This document shows, piece by piece, positions 43,185-51,520 of a stretch of 64,000 nucleotides of DNA. Numbering within the stretch: the first letter of the stretch is position 1; the number at the start of each line of letters is the position of its first letter. The stretch is from assembly GCA_025454955.1 (NCBI GenBank), contig JALONL010000027.1:1-64000 (forward strand). The letters are read 5' to 3'. Position numbers and translations under genes: made by a program. The notes under the pieces were generated by a model. That model saw only the letters and a program-made list of their open reading frames with translations, was not told the origin of the DNA and did not search any database. This stretch comes from Bacteroidia bacterium. Its GTDB lineage: Bacteria; Bacteroidota; Bacteroidia; Palsa-965.

Positions 43185-43913
43185 ATGCGGATACTTAATG
43201 TGACTTTGTTGTTTTGTGCATTAATCACGAATTGCCAGAACAAAACCGGGCAAAATGCACCCTTGCAAGCCATAGCAGCCGTTACACCCGGGCAACCGGC
43301 GGTTCCTCCATCGCGCGCCACATCACTAACGAAAGAAGAAATTGCTGCGCTCAAAAAAGTTAATATTCATTTTCATCTACGCAATTTTTTCCATGCATAC
43401 AGCAGCAATAAAAATGCACGACCCTCAAATGGGGAGGCTCATTCAGAAAACTTGCCCAAGAAAACAGACAGCACATTCAATCGAAACGGATTCTATCTTG
43501 CGGTAAACGATAAAGAATACACCGATGCGAATAATGGCAAATTAGGCTGCAAAGTGTATCTCGTAAACACGGCCGACACGGCTGTTAGAATTTCCGCCAT
43601 TGACAGTTATATCCCGGTAATCATTCAGGCTCTTGATGAAAATAAGCAGTGGAAGCCTATTTCATATAGCCAGACAAGCAGCTGTGGAAACAGTTATCAT
43701 ACCATAGTGCTGGATACAAATGAATACTGGGAATTTACAGCACCGGTATTTGACGGGGCAATGAAAACCCGGATAAGGTATGCGCTGTTTCTAAATGATA
43801 ATCAGGTAATTTTTTCGAACGAAACTGAAGCCAGCATCAATAAAGAACAGTTCGATCCTCAGAGAAAGCAGGGCTATTCGCCCAAAAGCATTATGGATCC
43901 CTACCAGGATTAG
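43185..43913 (+). CDS. Lipoprotein, hypothetical
   Basis: This 242-residue protein has a lipoprotein-like signal (MRILNVTLLFCALITNC) with cysteine at the lipobox. The mature part has a Pro/Thr-rich linker and a beta-rich domain with FYLAVNDKEYTDANNGKLGCKVYL and SQTSSCGNSYHTIVLDTNEYWEFTAP, pointing to an immunoglobulin-like fold. It is not recognised further. The start lies 11 bp after the Nudix stop, so the two are probably one transcript. A hairpin follows. Confidence 0.6.
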   Translation: MRILNVTLLFCALITNCQNKTGQNAPLQAIAAVTPGQPAVPPSRATSLTKEEIAALKKVNIHFHLRNFFHAYSSNKNARPSNGEAHSENLPKKTDSTFNRNGFYLAVNDKEYTDANNGKLGCKVYLVNTADTAVRISAIDSYIPVIIQALDENKQWKPISYSQTSSCGNSYHTIVLDTNEYWEFTAPVFDGAMKTRIRYALFLNDNQVIFSNETEASINKEQFDPQRKQGYSPKSIMDPYQD

Positions 43914-43933
43914 TTAAACGATTCCGTTAACAA

Positions 43934-43964
43934 GAAAGGCTGTCCGGTTAACGGACAGCCTTTC
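43934..43964. terminator. Bidirectional terminator-like hairpin
   Basis: Perfect 13-bp stem GAAAGGCTGTCCG / CGGACAGCCTTTC with a 5-nt loop between the convergent lipoprotein and secreted-protein genes. T runs are short on both sides. Confidence 0.7.
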
Positions 43965-43992
43965 AGGAAGTGTGTGTTTGTGTGTAACCTGA

Positions 43993-44811
43993 TTATTTTT
44001 TCCGCGAAATCGGAGTCATTTTATTGTCGTAGCAAAGGAAGTATTCGCCCGGACCAAATTGCGCAATATTGATTGAACTGCCGTAGCCTTTCAGCACCAC
44101 ATTGCCATACGGGTCATACATTTCATACAGCGTTTGTGCCGAGAGCATAATCTGCTTGCTGTCTTTCGACTGGGTGTAGGTCACTGCTTCAATCGTGGAA
44201 GTAAATTTCACTTCGGGTGTGTAGCGTACTTCGCGGCCAAAGCCGAGTTGTTTTACACGGAAGCGGTTTTCGCCCGAGTGCGGGGTGGTTTGAAAGCTGT
44301 AGTTGTTTTTCACTGCCGTGCCCACACCCTGTATTTCGCCCACATACACCCATTTGTTCCAGCGATATTGCTCGATAATGTAGGTGAGTGAGCCGGTTTC
44401 GCCGGTGGTGCTCCAGGTAAGCAGGCCGCCGGGTGTAATGCTGATGGATTCGGTGTTGAAAGTAGGACGCGGCTTGAGGGCTTCGGGGTTGAGTACTTTG
44501 GGCGAGCAGCCGTCTTTGTGGAAAAGCTGAACTTCAACCTGATCGCCGGGCTTGAGATTGAAATTGCGAAGGTCAATTTCAAATGCGCTCGAATTTACTT
44601 CGTCGGTACTTACCTGTCCGTTTACACGAACTTCATACACACAATATCCGATACCGCCATCGTTAAGGGCGTTCTGTACATAAAGATTTTTGCTTTGGTA
44701 TTTCCCTTCCACCAACAGTGCCTGTGCAGCATTGGCAGCCCCGGCCCCGGTAAGGAGCATCGCAAAAATCAGAAGAGGGCGAACCAGTTTCGTTTTCATT
44801 TTTTGGGTCAT
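43993..44811 (-). CDS. Secreted beta-rich hypothetical protein
   Basis: This protein has about 272 residues (268 if the ATG four codons in is used). It has a signal peptide (LLIFAMLLTGAGAANA). A single beta-sandwich of fibronectin type III style is suggested by LTWSTTGETGSLTYIIEQYRWNKW. The C-terminal 50 residues (TLYEMYDPYGNVVLKGYG ... PGEYFLCYDNKMTPISRKK) have the strand-turn-strand order of T9SS sorting domains without the PNP motif, so export by T9SS is uncertain. The function is unknown. Confidence 0.6.
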   Translation of the reverse strand: MTQKMKTKLVRPLLIFAMLLTGAGAANAAQALLVEGKYQSKNLYVQNALNDGGIGYCVYEVRVNGQVSTDEVNSSAFEIDLRNFNLKPGDQVEVQLFHKDGCSPKVLNPEALKPRPTFNTESISITPGGLLTWSTTGETGSLTYIIEQYRWNKWVYVGEIQGVGTAVKNNYSFQTTPHSGENRFRVKQLGFGREVRYTPEVKFTSTIEAVTYTQSKDSKQIMLSAQTLYEMYDPYGNVVLKGYGSSINIAQFGPGEYFLCYDNKMTPISRKK

Positions 44812-45043
44812 TCGGAGGTCATTAGCAAGTTAGTCATTTTTTCGGTTCTCAGACCACCAAAAACCATGATTTAACTGAGGTTTCATTGGTTTTGGGCAAA
44901 ATGAGGCTCTTGCTTTTGGGTCTCGGTTTATTTACAATACAAAGATTTGTTTTCAGAAAGACCTGCACAAGCCAAAAACTACCTGAATTTTTGGAGTCAA
45001 ACGCAATTTTGGCAGACAGGTTAAGGGGTTAATATATTGATAA

Positions 45044-45235
45044 TCAGATTTTTCGGAGTAAACGAAGGATGTAGGTCATGGTTCCCAGAATGAGCACTAC
45101 GGCAATAAGGATTTTCCAAACCCCGCGGTAATGCTTGCGGTCGTCTGTGCGGTCGCTTCGATAGGCCCATACCAGGGCTGCGGCAAAAAGCGCCACGAAA
45201 ACAAAAATGAAAATGACTTGTCCGGTCGAAAACAT
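45044..45235 (-). CDS. Small conserved membrane protein
   Basis: This 63-residue protein has two membrane segments (VIFIFVFVALFAAALVWAY and WKILIAVVLILGTMTYIL) joined by a basic loop with SDRTDDRKHYRG. The start MFSTGQVIFI and the layout resemble small membrane proteins found throughout Bacteroidota, but I know no function for them. The ATG was chosen inside a longer frame because the conserved-looking N-terminus starts here. It stands alone with no visible partner. Confidence 0.6.
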   Translation of the reverse strand: MFSTGQVIFIFVFVALFAAALVWAYRSDRTDDRKHYRGVWKILIAVVLILGTMTYILRLLRKI

Positions 45236-45388
45236 GCTGCAAAAGTACGCATACAAAAGTGGAATTGGAGTGCCGGGGGATAAAGATCAAACGTTTGTGG
45301 CAAAAATTAATTGTGAGTTGCTGCATATTTCGTGGATGAGTGGTGAAAAACTCGGTTTTGCGAATGTGTCAGACGGGTTTCTCTCTGT

Positions 45389-45396
45389 TAACTTTG
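45389..45396 (+). promoter_or_regulatory. TAnnTTTG-type -7 box of the WG-repeat gene
   Basis: TAACTTTG ends 6 bp before the ATG of the next gene, so the transcript would be leaderless or nearly so. A TTTTG lies 28 bp upstream of the box, a little further than usual. Confidence 0.45.
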
Positions 45397-45402
45397 CTCC
45401 CG

Positions 45403-47553
45403 ATGAAACGCCTGTGGCTTTTGCTGTTGTGTAATCTTATTGCCGGAATGCTGCTGGCCGGCAAACTTGAGCGCGGTTTCGATGCGCTGAAGATTTACAA
45501 CTACTTTAAAGCACGTCAGTTGTTTCTTCAAAGCATGAAACGACATCCGGCCGGTGCTTCCTTCGGTCTGGCCGAAATTTCTTCGCGCACCGATAATCCT
45601 TTTCACGATCCTCTCCGCGCTTACAATTATATTCAGGAAGCAAAATTCAGTTTGCCGCTCGTATCGAAACGCGAAAGGCAACGTCTGCTCAAACTCGGTA
45701 TCACCGATTCATCGCTTGCGCTGCTCGAAAAGCGCATTGACACACTTTACTTCCGGCAGGCACAGAAAATAAACACGCTGGCTGCCTACAACCGTTTTAT
45801 CGAAAGTCATTGCGATTCAAACTGGGTGGCCCTTGCCGTGGAGCAACGCAATGCGCTGGCCTACACGCAAACCGTGGGCATACACACCTGGCAGGCTTAC
45901 CGCGATTTTATTGCCACCTACCCGCAGGCCGCACAGGTGCCCGTGGCCACCGCCCGCTATCACGAACTGTTGTTTCTCAGCAGCACCGCAGCCGGTACGC
46001 TTAACGTATTTGAAGATTTCCTCGCACAGCACCCCGAAAGTCCCTACCGCCTGCAGGCCGAAGATTCGGTTTACTCCCTTTCGGTGCCGCTGCACACGGT
46101 GGCACAATATCACGCATTCGTGCAAAAACATCCGTCGAACCACAACGTGCCCGATGCCTGGAAACGCATTTACCGCCTTGCCGTAAATGATTTTACCACC
46201 GCATCCATTTCCCGCTTCAAAACCCAATTCCCCGATTATCCCTACCCCGAACAACTCACCGCCGATATTGAACTGGCCCAAACCCGCTTTTTCCCCGTAT
46301 GGGTAAAAGACAGCAGCGGCAAAGCCCTGGCCGGATTTGCCGACAGTACCGGAAAAGTGCGCATCGCCCCGCAGTTTACCCGTGTCGCGTTCTTTTCCGA
46401 AGGGCTGGCCGCAGTAAACAACGATAAATACAGCGGTTACATTGCCAAAAACGGCGCACTGGTTATTCCGCTGCAATACCTTGAGGCCGGCCGCTTCGAA
46501 AACGGCAGTGCCGTGGTTATCGACTCGCTCGATCAGTACCACCTCATCGACCACACCGGAAAAACAATTACCCGCCGCGCTTACGATTTTATCGGCCCGT
46601 TCAGCGAAGGACTGGCCCGTGTGAGCCGCAACGAATGCACCGGATTTATCGACATTACCGGCAACGAACTCATTGAATGCCGCCCGGCCGAGTTTGGTAA
46701 TTTCAGTCAGGGCCTCGCCTGGATGCGCGACAGCACCGGCCGCTGGGGCTTCATAAACCGAAAAGGCGAAACCGTTATTCCGCCCGTGTACGACCGCGCC
46801 GAGTCGTTTGCTCCGGATTTGCCCGTGCGCGTGCGCCTCAACAACCGCTGGGGCCTCATCAATGCACAGGGACAACTCCTGCAACCCTGCATCTACACCT
46901 ACATTGGCCCGTGGAGCGAAGGACTGGCGCTTGTGGTAAGCGATGGAAAATTTGGCTACCTCAACGCCGCCGGAAAAATTGCCGTACCCATTAACTACCT
47001 CTACGACCGCGAGCAGCTGGGCGATAACCCTTTCCGAAACAACTCGGCACGGGTGCTGCTCGAGAAAAAAGCCGGACTCATTGACAGTACCGGCAAACTC
47101 GTCTTGCCCCGCGATTTCGACGACATCAAACCCTTTCAGGAAGGCTTTGCCCCCGTAAGCAAAAAAGGCAAATGGGGCTACGCCGACAGGCTCCAGAAAC
47201 TACGCATTCCATACACCTTCGAGGAAGCCTGGCCTTTTGTAAACGGCGTGGCCTTTGTGCGGGTAAACGGCAATATGGCTTTAATCGACACCAAAGGCAA
47301 TTACGTGGTGCCGCCCGTGCTCGGCGAAGCCGTACGGCTTACGTCGGGCTACATGGTGGTGACCGATTCGAGCGGGCGTAAAGGTTTGCTCGACAGTACC
47401 GGCGCGTGGGTGTTGCCCTGTGCCTACATTGAAATTGAGCAGGTCGAAAACACCTCTGTATTTAAGGTGCTGTGTGTGGGCGAAACGGAATCTTTCGGCT
47501 ATTTTGATGCCTGGCGGTGCGAGATGTTCTGGACCTGCGAAGGGAAGAGGTAG
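45403..47553 (+). CDS. Secreted WG-repeat protein
   Basis: This 716-residue protein has a signal peptide (MKRLWLLLLCNLIAGMLLAG). The N-terminal 270 residues are helical with repeats such as YHAFVQKHPSNHNVPDAWKR that resemble TPR-like modules. The C-terminal half holds about ten WG-type repeats, each with an IDxTGK or INxxGE core and a WG or YxxYDR pair (WGFINRKGETVIPPVYDR, WGLINAQGQLLQPCIYTYI). Such repeats form beta-propeller-like ligand or protein-binding surfaces. It should act in the periplasm or at the cell surface. The ATG was chosen for the signal peptide and lies right after a promoter box. Confidence 0.8.
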   Translation: MKRLWLLLLCNLIAGMLLAGKLERGFDALKIYNYFKARQLFLQSMKRHPAGASFGLAEISSRTDNPFHDPLRAYNYIQEAKFSLPLVSKRERQRLLKLGITDSSLALLEKRIDTLYFRQAQKINTLAAYNRFIESHCDSNWVALAVEQRNALAYTQTVGIHTWQAYRDFIATYPQAAQVPVATARYHELLFLSSTAAGTLNVFEDFLAQHPESPYRLQAEDSVYSLSVPLHTVAQYHAFVQKHPSNHNVPDAWKRIYRLAVNDFTTASISRFKTQFPDYPYPEQLTADIELAQTRFFPVWVKDSSGKALAGFADSTGKVRIAPQFTRVAFFSEGLAAVNNDKYSGYIAKNGALVIPLQYLEAGRFENGSAVVIDSLDQYHLIDHTGKTITRRAYDFIGPFSEGLARVSRNECTGFIDITGNELIECRPAEFGNFSQGLAWMRDSTGRWGFINRKGETVIPPVYDRAESFAPDLPVRVRLNNRWGLINAQGQLLQPCIYTYIGPWSEGLALVVSDGKFGYLNAAGKIAVPINYLYDREQLGDNPFRNNSARVLLEKKAGLIDSTGKLVLPRDFDDIKPFQEGFAPVSKKGKWGYADRLQKLRIPYTFEEAWPFVNGVAFVRVNGNMALIDTKGNYVVPPVLGEAVRLTSGYMVVTDSSGRKGLLDSTGAWVLPCAYIEIEQVENTSVFKVLCVGETESFGYFDAWRCEMFWTCEGKR

Positions 47554-47649
47554 GGAAAACAACGCGATTTTCCGGTAAAACAAGCGGTTATCAGTACAAA
47601 TGTAACCGGACTTATCAGTGAGGCACTGTCTATCTGCGCTATCTGTAAA

Positions 47650-47690
47650 AGCAAAAAGCGGATGATCATTACAGTCATCCGCTTTTTGCT
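47650..47690. terminator. Bidirectional intrinsic terminator
   Basis: Perfect 16-bp stem (AGCAAAAAGCGGATGA / TCATCCGCTTTTTGCT) with a 9-nt loop, A-rich left and T-rich right. It serves the convergent WG-repeat and M23 genes. Confidence 0.85.
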
Positions 47691-47705
47691 TTAAGTATCA
47701 GTTGT

Positions 47706-48956
47706 TTACTTCACCCGCAGCTTACGCCCGATCTGAAGTGTAGTGGTTGACTTAATACCATTCAACTGGCAAATCTTTTGCACCGAAGTACCATACTTCA
47801 CGGCAATGGCCGAAAGCGTATCGCCTTTTTTCACGGTGTGGAAAACAGATTTTCCTTTTACAGCCGTGGTGGTGGATGCCGGTTTCTTGGCGGCAGTTTG
47901 TGCGGTGGCGGCAGGTTTCTGCGGCACATTGTTCACGGCCGGTGCGCCCGGATTGGGGGCGGCTGCCGGAGCAGTACTGTTGTTGCCGGGCACCACAGGC
48001 TCCGGAACTTTGGCCATAATGGCTTTGGCTTCGGGGGTGGCGTAGTGCGCTCCGCCGGGTGTGTAATAGGACACACGGGTGCGGCGACGCGAACGGCGAA
48101 CTACTTTATGCGTTTCGGTGAGGTACTTGAAGTGCGACTGCGTGAGATACAAGGTATCGGTACGCAGGCATTGGTTGCGGAAGTCGATAATCATGTTCGG
48201 GTCGATGGGCTGACCGCGGAAACGTACTTCAAAGTGCAAATGGCTGCCGTGCGAGTGGCCGGTGTTGCCGCCAAGACCCACGAGGTTGCCCGCTTCCAGT
48301 TCCTGACCGGGTTTTACCAGCAGTTTCGAAAGGTGGGCATAATAGGTTTCAAGGCCATTTTCGTGGCGTACCACTACAAGGTAGCCGTAGCTTTTGCTGT
48401 ACTGGGCAATGCGCACTTTACCGTCGAACGCGCATTTTACCGAATCGCCGGTTTCAAGGTTGATGTCGATACCGAAATGATAGCGGTAACGGCGAAACCC
48501 GAAATGCGAAGTGGCCTGGCCGTTAAAAGGATGAGTATAGGTGCAATGTGCCGGATCGTAAAGCGGAACGGCCACGGTGTCGCTGAAAACCAATGCGTCG
48601 AATTTGGCCGAATGTACTGAAGCGGTATCCCAGTCGTCGTAAAACTCGTCGCCCTCTTCGAGTGCTTCGAGCGGAGTAACGGGTTGTTTTACGGCAGGTT
48701 CGCCGGCCTTTTTAGGCTCGCCGGTCGAGTCTGACGAATCGCGCAGGGCAGCGGCAATAACCGGAACGTAAGGTTCGGTGGTATCAGCGCGCAGAGCGGC
48801 AACCGTGGTTAACGATGGTTCGGTGGTGTCGGAGACAATTGCCGAGCGTTTGGCTACAGCATGCGGCGGATCGCCGGCCGTAGCGGCCAGCTCATGTCCC
48901 AGGCTGAGCAACAGCAGGGACAACGCCGAAGTAGTGATGTAAGTGCGGAGTTTCAA
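47706..48956 (-). CDS. Secreted M23 peptidase with LysM, larger paralog
   Basis: This protein has about 416 residues. No in-frame ATG precedes the leader; a TTG at 48956 gives a good signal peptide (KLRTYITTSALSLLLLSLG), while a GTG at 49013 would add 19 residues. The M23 zinc endopeptidase domain has FHFGIDINLETGD (His, Asp ligands) and SHLHFEVRF (HxH). A Pro/Ala-rich linker leads to a C-terminal LysM domain (FHTVKKGDTLSAIAVKYGTS). It resembles the peptidase at 41 kb in domain order but has a longer linker. It probably cuts peptidoglycan crosslinks in cell separation or turnover. It is convergent with the WG-repeat gene. Confidence 0.8.
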   Translation of the reverse strand: MKLRTYITTSALSLLLLSLGHELAATAGDPPHAVAKRSAIVSDTTEPSLTTVAALRADTTEPYVPVIAAALRDSSDSTGEPKKAGEPAVKQPVTPLEALEEGDEFYDDWDTASVHSAKFDALVFSDTVAVPLYDPAHCTYTHPFNGQATSHFGFRRYRYHFGIDINLETGDSVKCAFDGKVRIAQYSKSYGYLVVVRHENGLETYYAHLSKLLVKPGQELEAGNLVGLGGNTGHSHGSHLHFEVRFRGQPIDPNMIIDFRNQCLRTDTLYLTQSHFKYLTETHKVVRRSRRRTRVSYYTPGGAHYATPEAKAIMAKVPEPVVPGNNSTAPAAAPNPGAPAVNNVPQKPAATAQTAAKKPASTTTAVKGKSVFHTVKKGDTLSAIAVKYGTSVQKICQLNGIKSTTTLQIGRKLRVK

Positions 48957-49013
48957 ACCGGTTTCTACTGTCAGAGTCCATATTTCTGTTGAAAGTCGCG
49001 CTAAAATAGCCAC

Positions 49014-49206
49014 TTAATCTTTTCCCACAACTTTTTTTCGCCAACAACAGGCATTTAATAAGTACCTGTTTTCGGTGTGTGTGAATTATATGCCTGATTA
49101 ATAAGGCTTTGTGCGACATTTTGTTTACGTTAAAACCGTCAGAAGAAATGTTAAAATTCGATGAATGAAACCTTTTGGAAGGTAAAAAGACTAAAAATGA
49201 ACGCGG
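49014..49206. other. Short intergenic region
   Basis: About 190 bp between the cytochrome c peroxidase stop and the M23 gene. A/T-rich with no clear hairpin or gene. Confidence 0.4.
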
Positions 49207-50172
49207 TTAGCGCCTGTGTACAAACTGTTCATGAGTGAGGGAGCGCAGGAAGGCTTCGAGGTCGGTTTTTTGCCTTTCGTTGAGGAAAAGGGGCTGAATA
49301 AGCGAATCGGTGTTTACTGCGTCGGGCACAAATTGCTGAGGATCATTGTAATAGTCAATTACTTCGCGCAGGGTGGCAAACATGCCGTTGTGCATGTAAG
49401 GCCCGGTAACCGATACATTGCGCAGGCCGGGTGTTTTGAATTTGCCCAGATCGGCACTGTCGCCGGTAATGTCGAAACGGCCCCGGTCGTTCAGGTTTTT
49501 GCCGTTGTAAAGGCCAATGTTGCGAAACTCGTCGGTGGTAAAGTCCACGCCCTTGTGGCAGTCGAAGCATTTGGCCTTGTTGTTGAAAATCTCGCGTCCG
49601 CGCAACACTGCTTCCGATACGGCCAGGCTGTCGCCACCGTTCATGTATTTGTCCCAGGGCGCATTGGTGTTCAGCGTGCGTTCAAACGCAGCCAGCGCGG
49701 TGCCGAGGTTTTGGGCCGTGGCGGGGCTGTGGAATATTTTCTGGAAGGCTTTGCGGTAAAAAGCATCGCGGTTAAGCCTTTCCACGGCCGAATCAACCGG
49801 CAGGGCCATTTCTACCGGATTGGCAATGGGCCCAAGCGCCTGTTCCTCAAGCGTGGCCGCACGTCCATCGTAAAAAAACGGGAAATGCCCCGCCAGATTC
49901 ATGGCCGAAGGCGTGTTGCGCGTACTCCGCTGCCCGTTTACACCCAGGCTGAACGCCATTGTATCGGCAAAAGCAAACTCCGGCTTGTGGCAACTGGCGC
50001 AGGAAATGCTGCGGTCGAGCGAAAGCAGGGGTTCGGAAAACAGCATTTTACCCAATTCTGCCGCCGTGCGTGGCAGCCTGCGTTTGGTATGTTCGCCAGC
50101 CTGCGACTCTGCCCTGAACATAAATGGCAACGCCACCATGCACAACAACACCAGATAAATAACCCGTTTCAC
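49207..50172 (-). CDS. Di-heme cytochrome c peroxidase (MauG/CcpA type)
   Basis: This 321-residue periplasmic protein has two heme-binding motifs, Cys58-Ala-Ser-Cys61-His62 and Cys202-Phe-Asp-Cys205-His206, the pattern of bacterial di-heme cytochrome c peroxidases. A signal peptide (YLVLLCMVALPFMF) precedes. Other family signatures are present: GVNGQRSTRNTPSAMNL, FFYDGRAATLEEQALGPI, FKTPGLRNVSVTGPYMHNG with a possible ligand Met, and DLEAFLRSLT. It reduces hydrogen peroxide with electrons from cytochrome c or quinol. The GTG start was chosen because it begins the signal peptide just after the NhaA stop; an upstream ATG lies inside nhaA. Confidence 0.85.
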   Translation of the reverse strand: MKRVIYLVLLCMVALPFMFRAESQAGEHTKRRLPRTAAELGKMLFSEPLLSLDRSISCASCHKPEFAFADTMAFSLGVNGQRSTRNTPSAMNLAGHFPFFYDGRAATLEEQALGPIANPVEMALPVDSAVERLNRDAFYRKAFQKIFHSPATAQNLGTALAAFERTLNTNAPWDKYMNGGDSLAVSEAVLRGREIFNNKAKCFDCHKGVDFTTDEFRNIGLYNGKNLNDRGRFDITGDSADLGKFKTPGLRNVSVTGPYMHNGMFATLREVIDYYNDPQQFVPDAVNTDSLIQPLFLNERQKTDLEAFLRSLTHEQFVHRR

Positions 50173-50221
50173 AGGACAAAGATATTCAGCTCTGCGTAAT
50201 GAAAAATGAGATTGCGCATCG

Positions 50222-51385
50222 TTACGCAGGCCCGGTCTCCACCCCGGCCGCTTTGTGTGGTAATGCAAAACGCAGCACAATATGCCCCAGCAGCCCGGCT
50301 CCCAGCGAAGCCAAAAGAATAGTCAGCTTGGCATTGTTTATCCACTGCACATCGTCGAAAGCCAGTAGCGTAATGAATATCGACATTGTAAATCCAATTC
50401 CGCCAAGCAGTCCCGCCCCCGCTATCATTTTCCAGTTAAGTCCCGCTGGTAACCTGCCAATACCCCACGTAACGGCCAGAAACGAAAACAGTAAAATACC
50501 CAGCGGCTTACCCAGCAACAAACCCAGCGCAATGCCCTGCGAATAAGCCAGAGAAAACATTTCTCCCCAGCCGCTGCCAATTACAATGGCCGTATTGGCC
50601 AGTGCAAATACCGGAAGAATAATGTACGCCACGGGATTGTGCAGAAAGTGCTGCAAACGATAAGATGCACTTTTCTTACCACCATCGCCAAACGGAATGG
50701 CAAAGGCCAGCAGCACCCCGCTTATGGTAGCGTGTACGCCCGAATGCAGCATGAAAAACCACATAGCCGCACCTGCCGGAAGATATACCCAAAGCGTATT
50801 TACCCGAAGCCTGTTCATAACCAGCAACCCGCCAAAAATACCCAGCGCAATAAACAGGTTCACCAGCATAATAGATTTGCTGTAAAAAACCGCAATAATT
50901 ATAATCGCCGCCAGATCATCTATCACCGCCAGCGCCGTAAGAAATAATTTTAACGCCGCAGGCACCCGTTTGCCCGAAAGCGAAAGAATACCCAATGCAA
51001 ACGCAATATCTGTAGCCATCGGTATTCCAATACCGCTCTGCGATTTCAAACCAAAATTGAACAATAAATAAATACCGGCCGGAACAAGTATGCCGCCCGC
51101 CGCGGCTGAAATCGGAAGCAGGGCATCTTTTATACTTGATAATTCTCCCTTGTATATTTCCCGCTCCAGCTCAAGACCTATGAGCAGAAAAAAAACAGCC
51201 ATCAACCCATCGTTCACCCAATGCACAATACTTAATCCGGCAATTTTTATTTCCCATAAATGAAGCCATTCATTGCCAAGCGTGGAATTAGCTGCTGTTA
51301 GCGAAACTGCCGTACACGCTATAAGCAGAAGCCCCCCGGTTTTTTCGCTCCTGAAAAATTCCTTGAATAACTTTGTGAGTTTCAT
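50222..51385 (-). CDS. nhaA: Na+/H+ antiporter NhaA
   Basis: This 387-residue integral membrane protein has the NhaA signature: the conserved Asp pair in LAVIDDLAAI (binding Na+ and H+), the GIPMATDIAFALG helix, and LGGIGFTMSIFI near the C-terminus. About eleven to twelve hydrophobic segments span the protein, the usual length. It exchanges Na+ for H+ across the inner membrane and helps with salt and alkaline pH. The cytochrome c peroxidase gene lies 50 bp downstream on the same strand and may be co-transcribed. Confidence 0.95.
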   Translation of the reverse strand: MKLTKLFKEFFRSEKTGGLLLIACTAVSLTAANSTLGNEWLHLWEIKIAGLSIVHWVNDGLMAVFFLLIGLELEREIYKGELSSIKDALLPISAAAGGILVPAGIYLLFNFGLKSQSGIGIPMATDIAFALGILSLSGKRVPAALKLFLTALAVIDDLAAIIIIAVFYSKSIMLVNLFIALGIFGGLLVMNRLRVNTLWVYLPAGAAMWFFMLHSGVHATISGVLLAFAIPFGDGGKKSASYRLQHFLHNPVAYIILPVFALANTAIVIGSGWGEMFSLAYSQGIALGLLLGKPLGILLFSFLAVTWGIGRLPAGLNWKMIAGAGLLGGIGFTMSIFITLLAFDDVQWINNAKLTILLASLGAGLLGHIVLRFALPHKAAGVETGPA

Positions 51386-51466
51386 AATCTGTAAAATCAG
51401 TTTTTAAAAGTACTGCTCCGGTTACAGAGCGGGGAAAATGCAACGTTTTCTAATCTGTTTCTAATG

Positions 51467-51497
51467 AAAGCGGCAACCCGTGAAGATTGCCGCTTTT
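51467..51497. terminator. Hairpin between nhaA and the DUF2341 gene
   Basis: 10-bp stem AAAGCGGCAA / TTGCCGCTTT with a 10-nt loop and a T run on the right. On the minus strand it lies just past the stop of the large secreted protein, although its T run there is short. Confidence 0.6.
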
Positions 51498-51520
51498 TGC
51501 ATCAGTAAAGTGCTTTAAAA

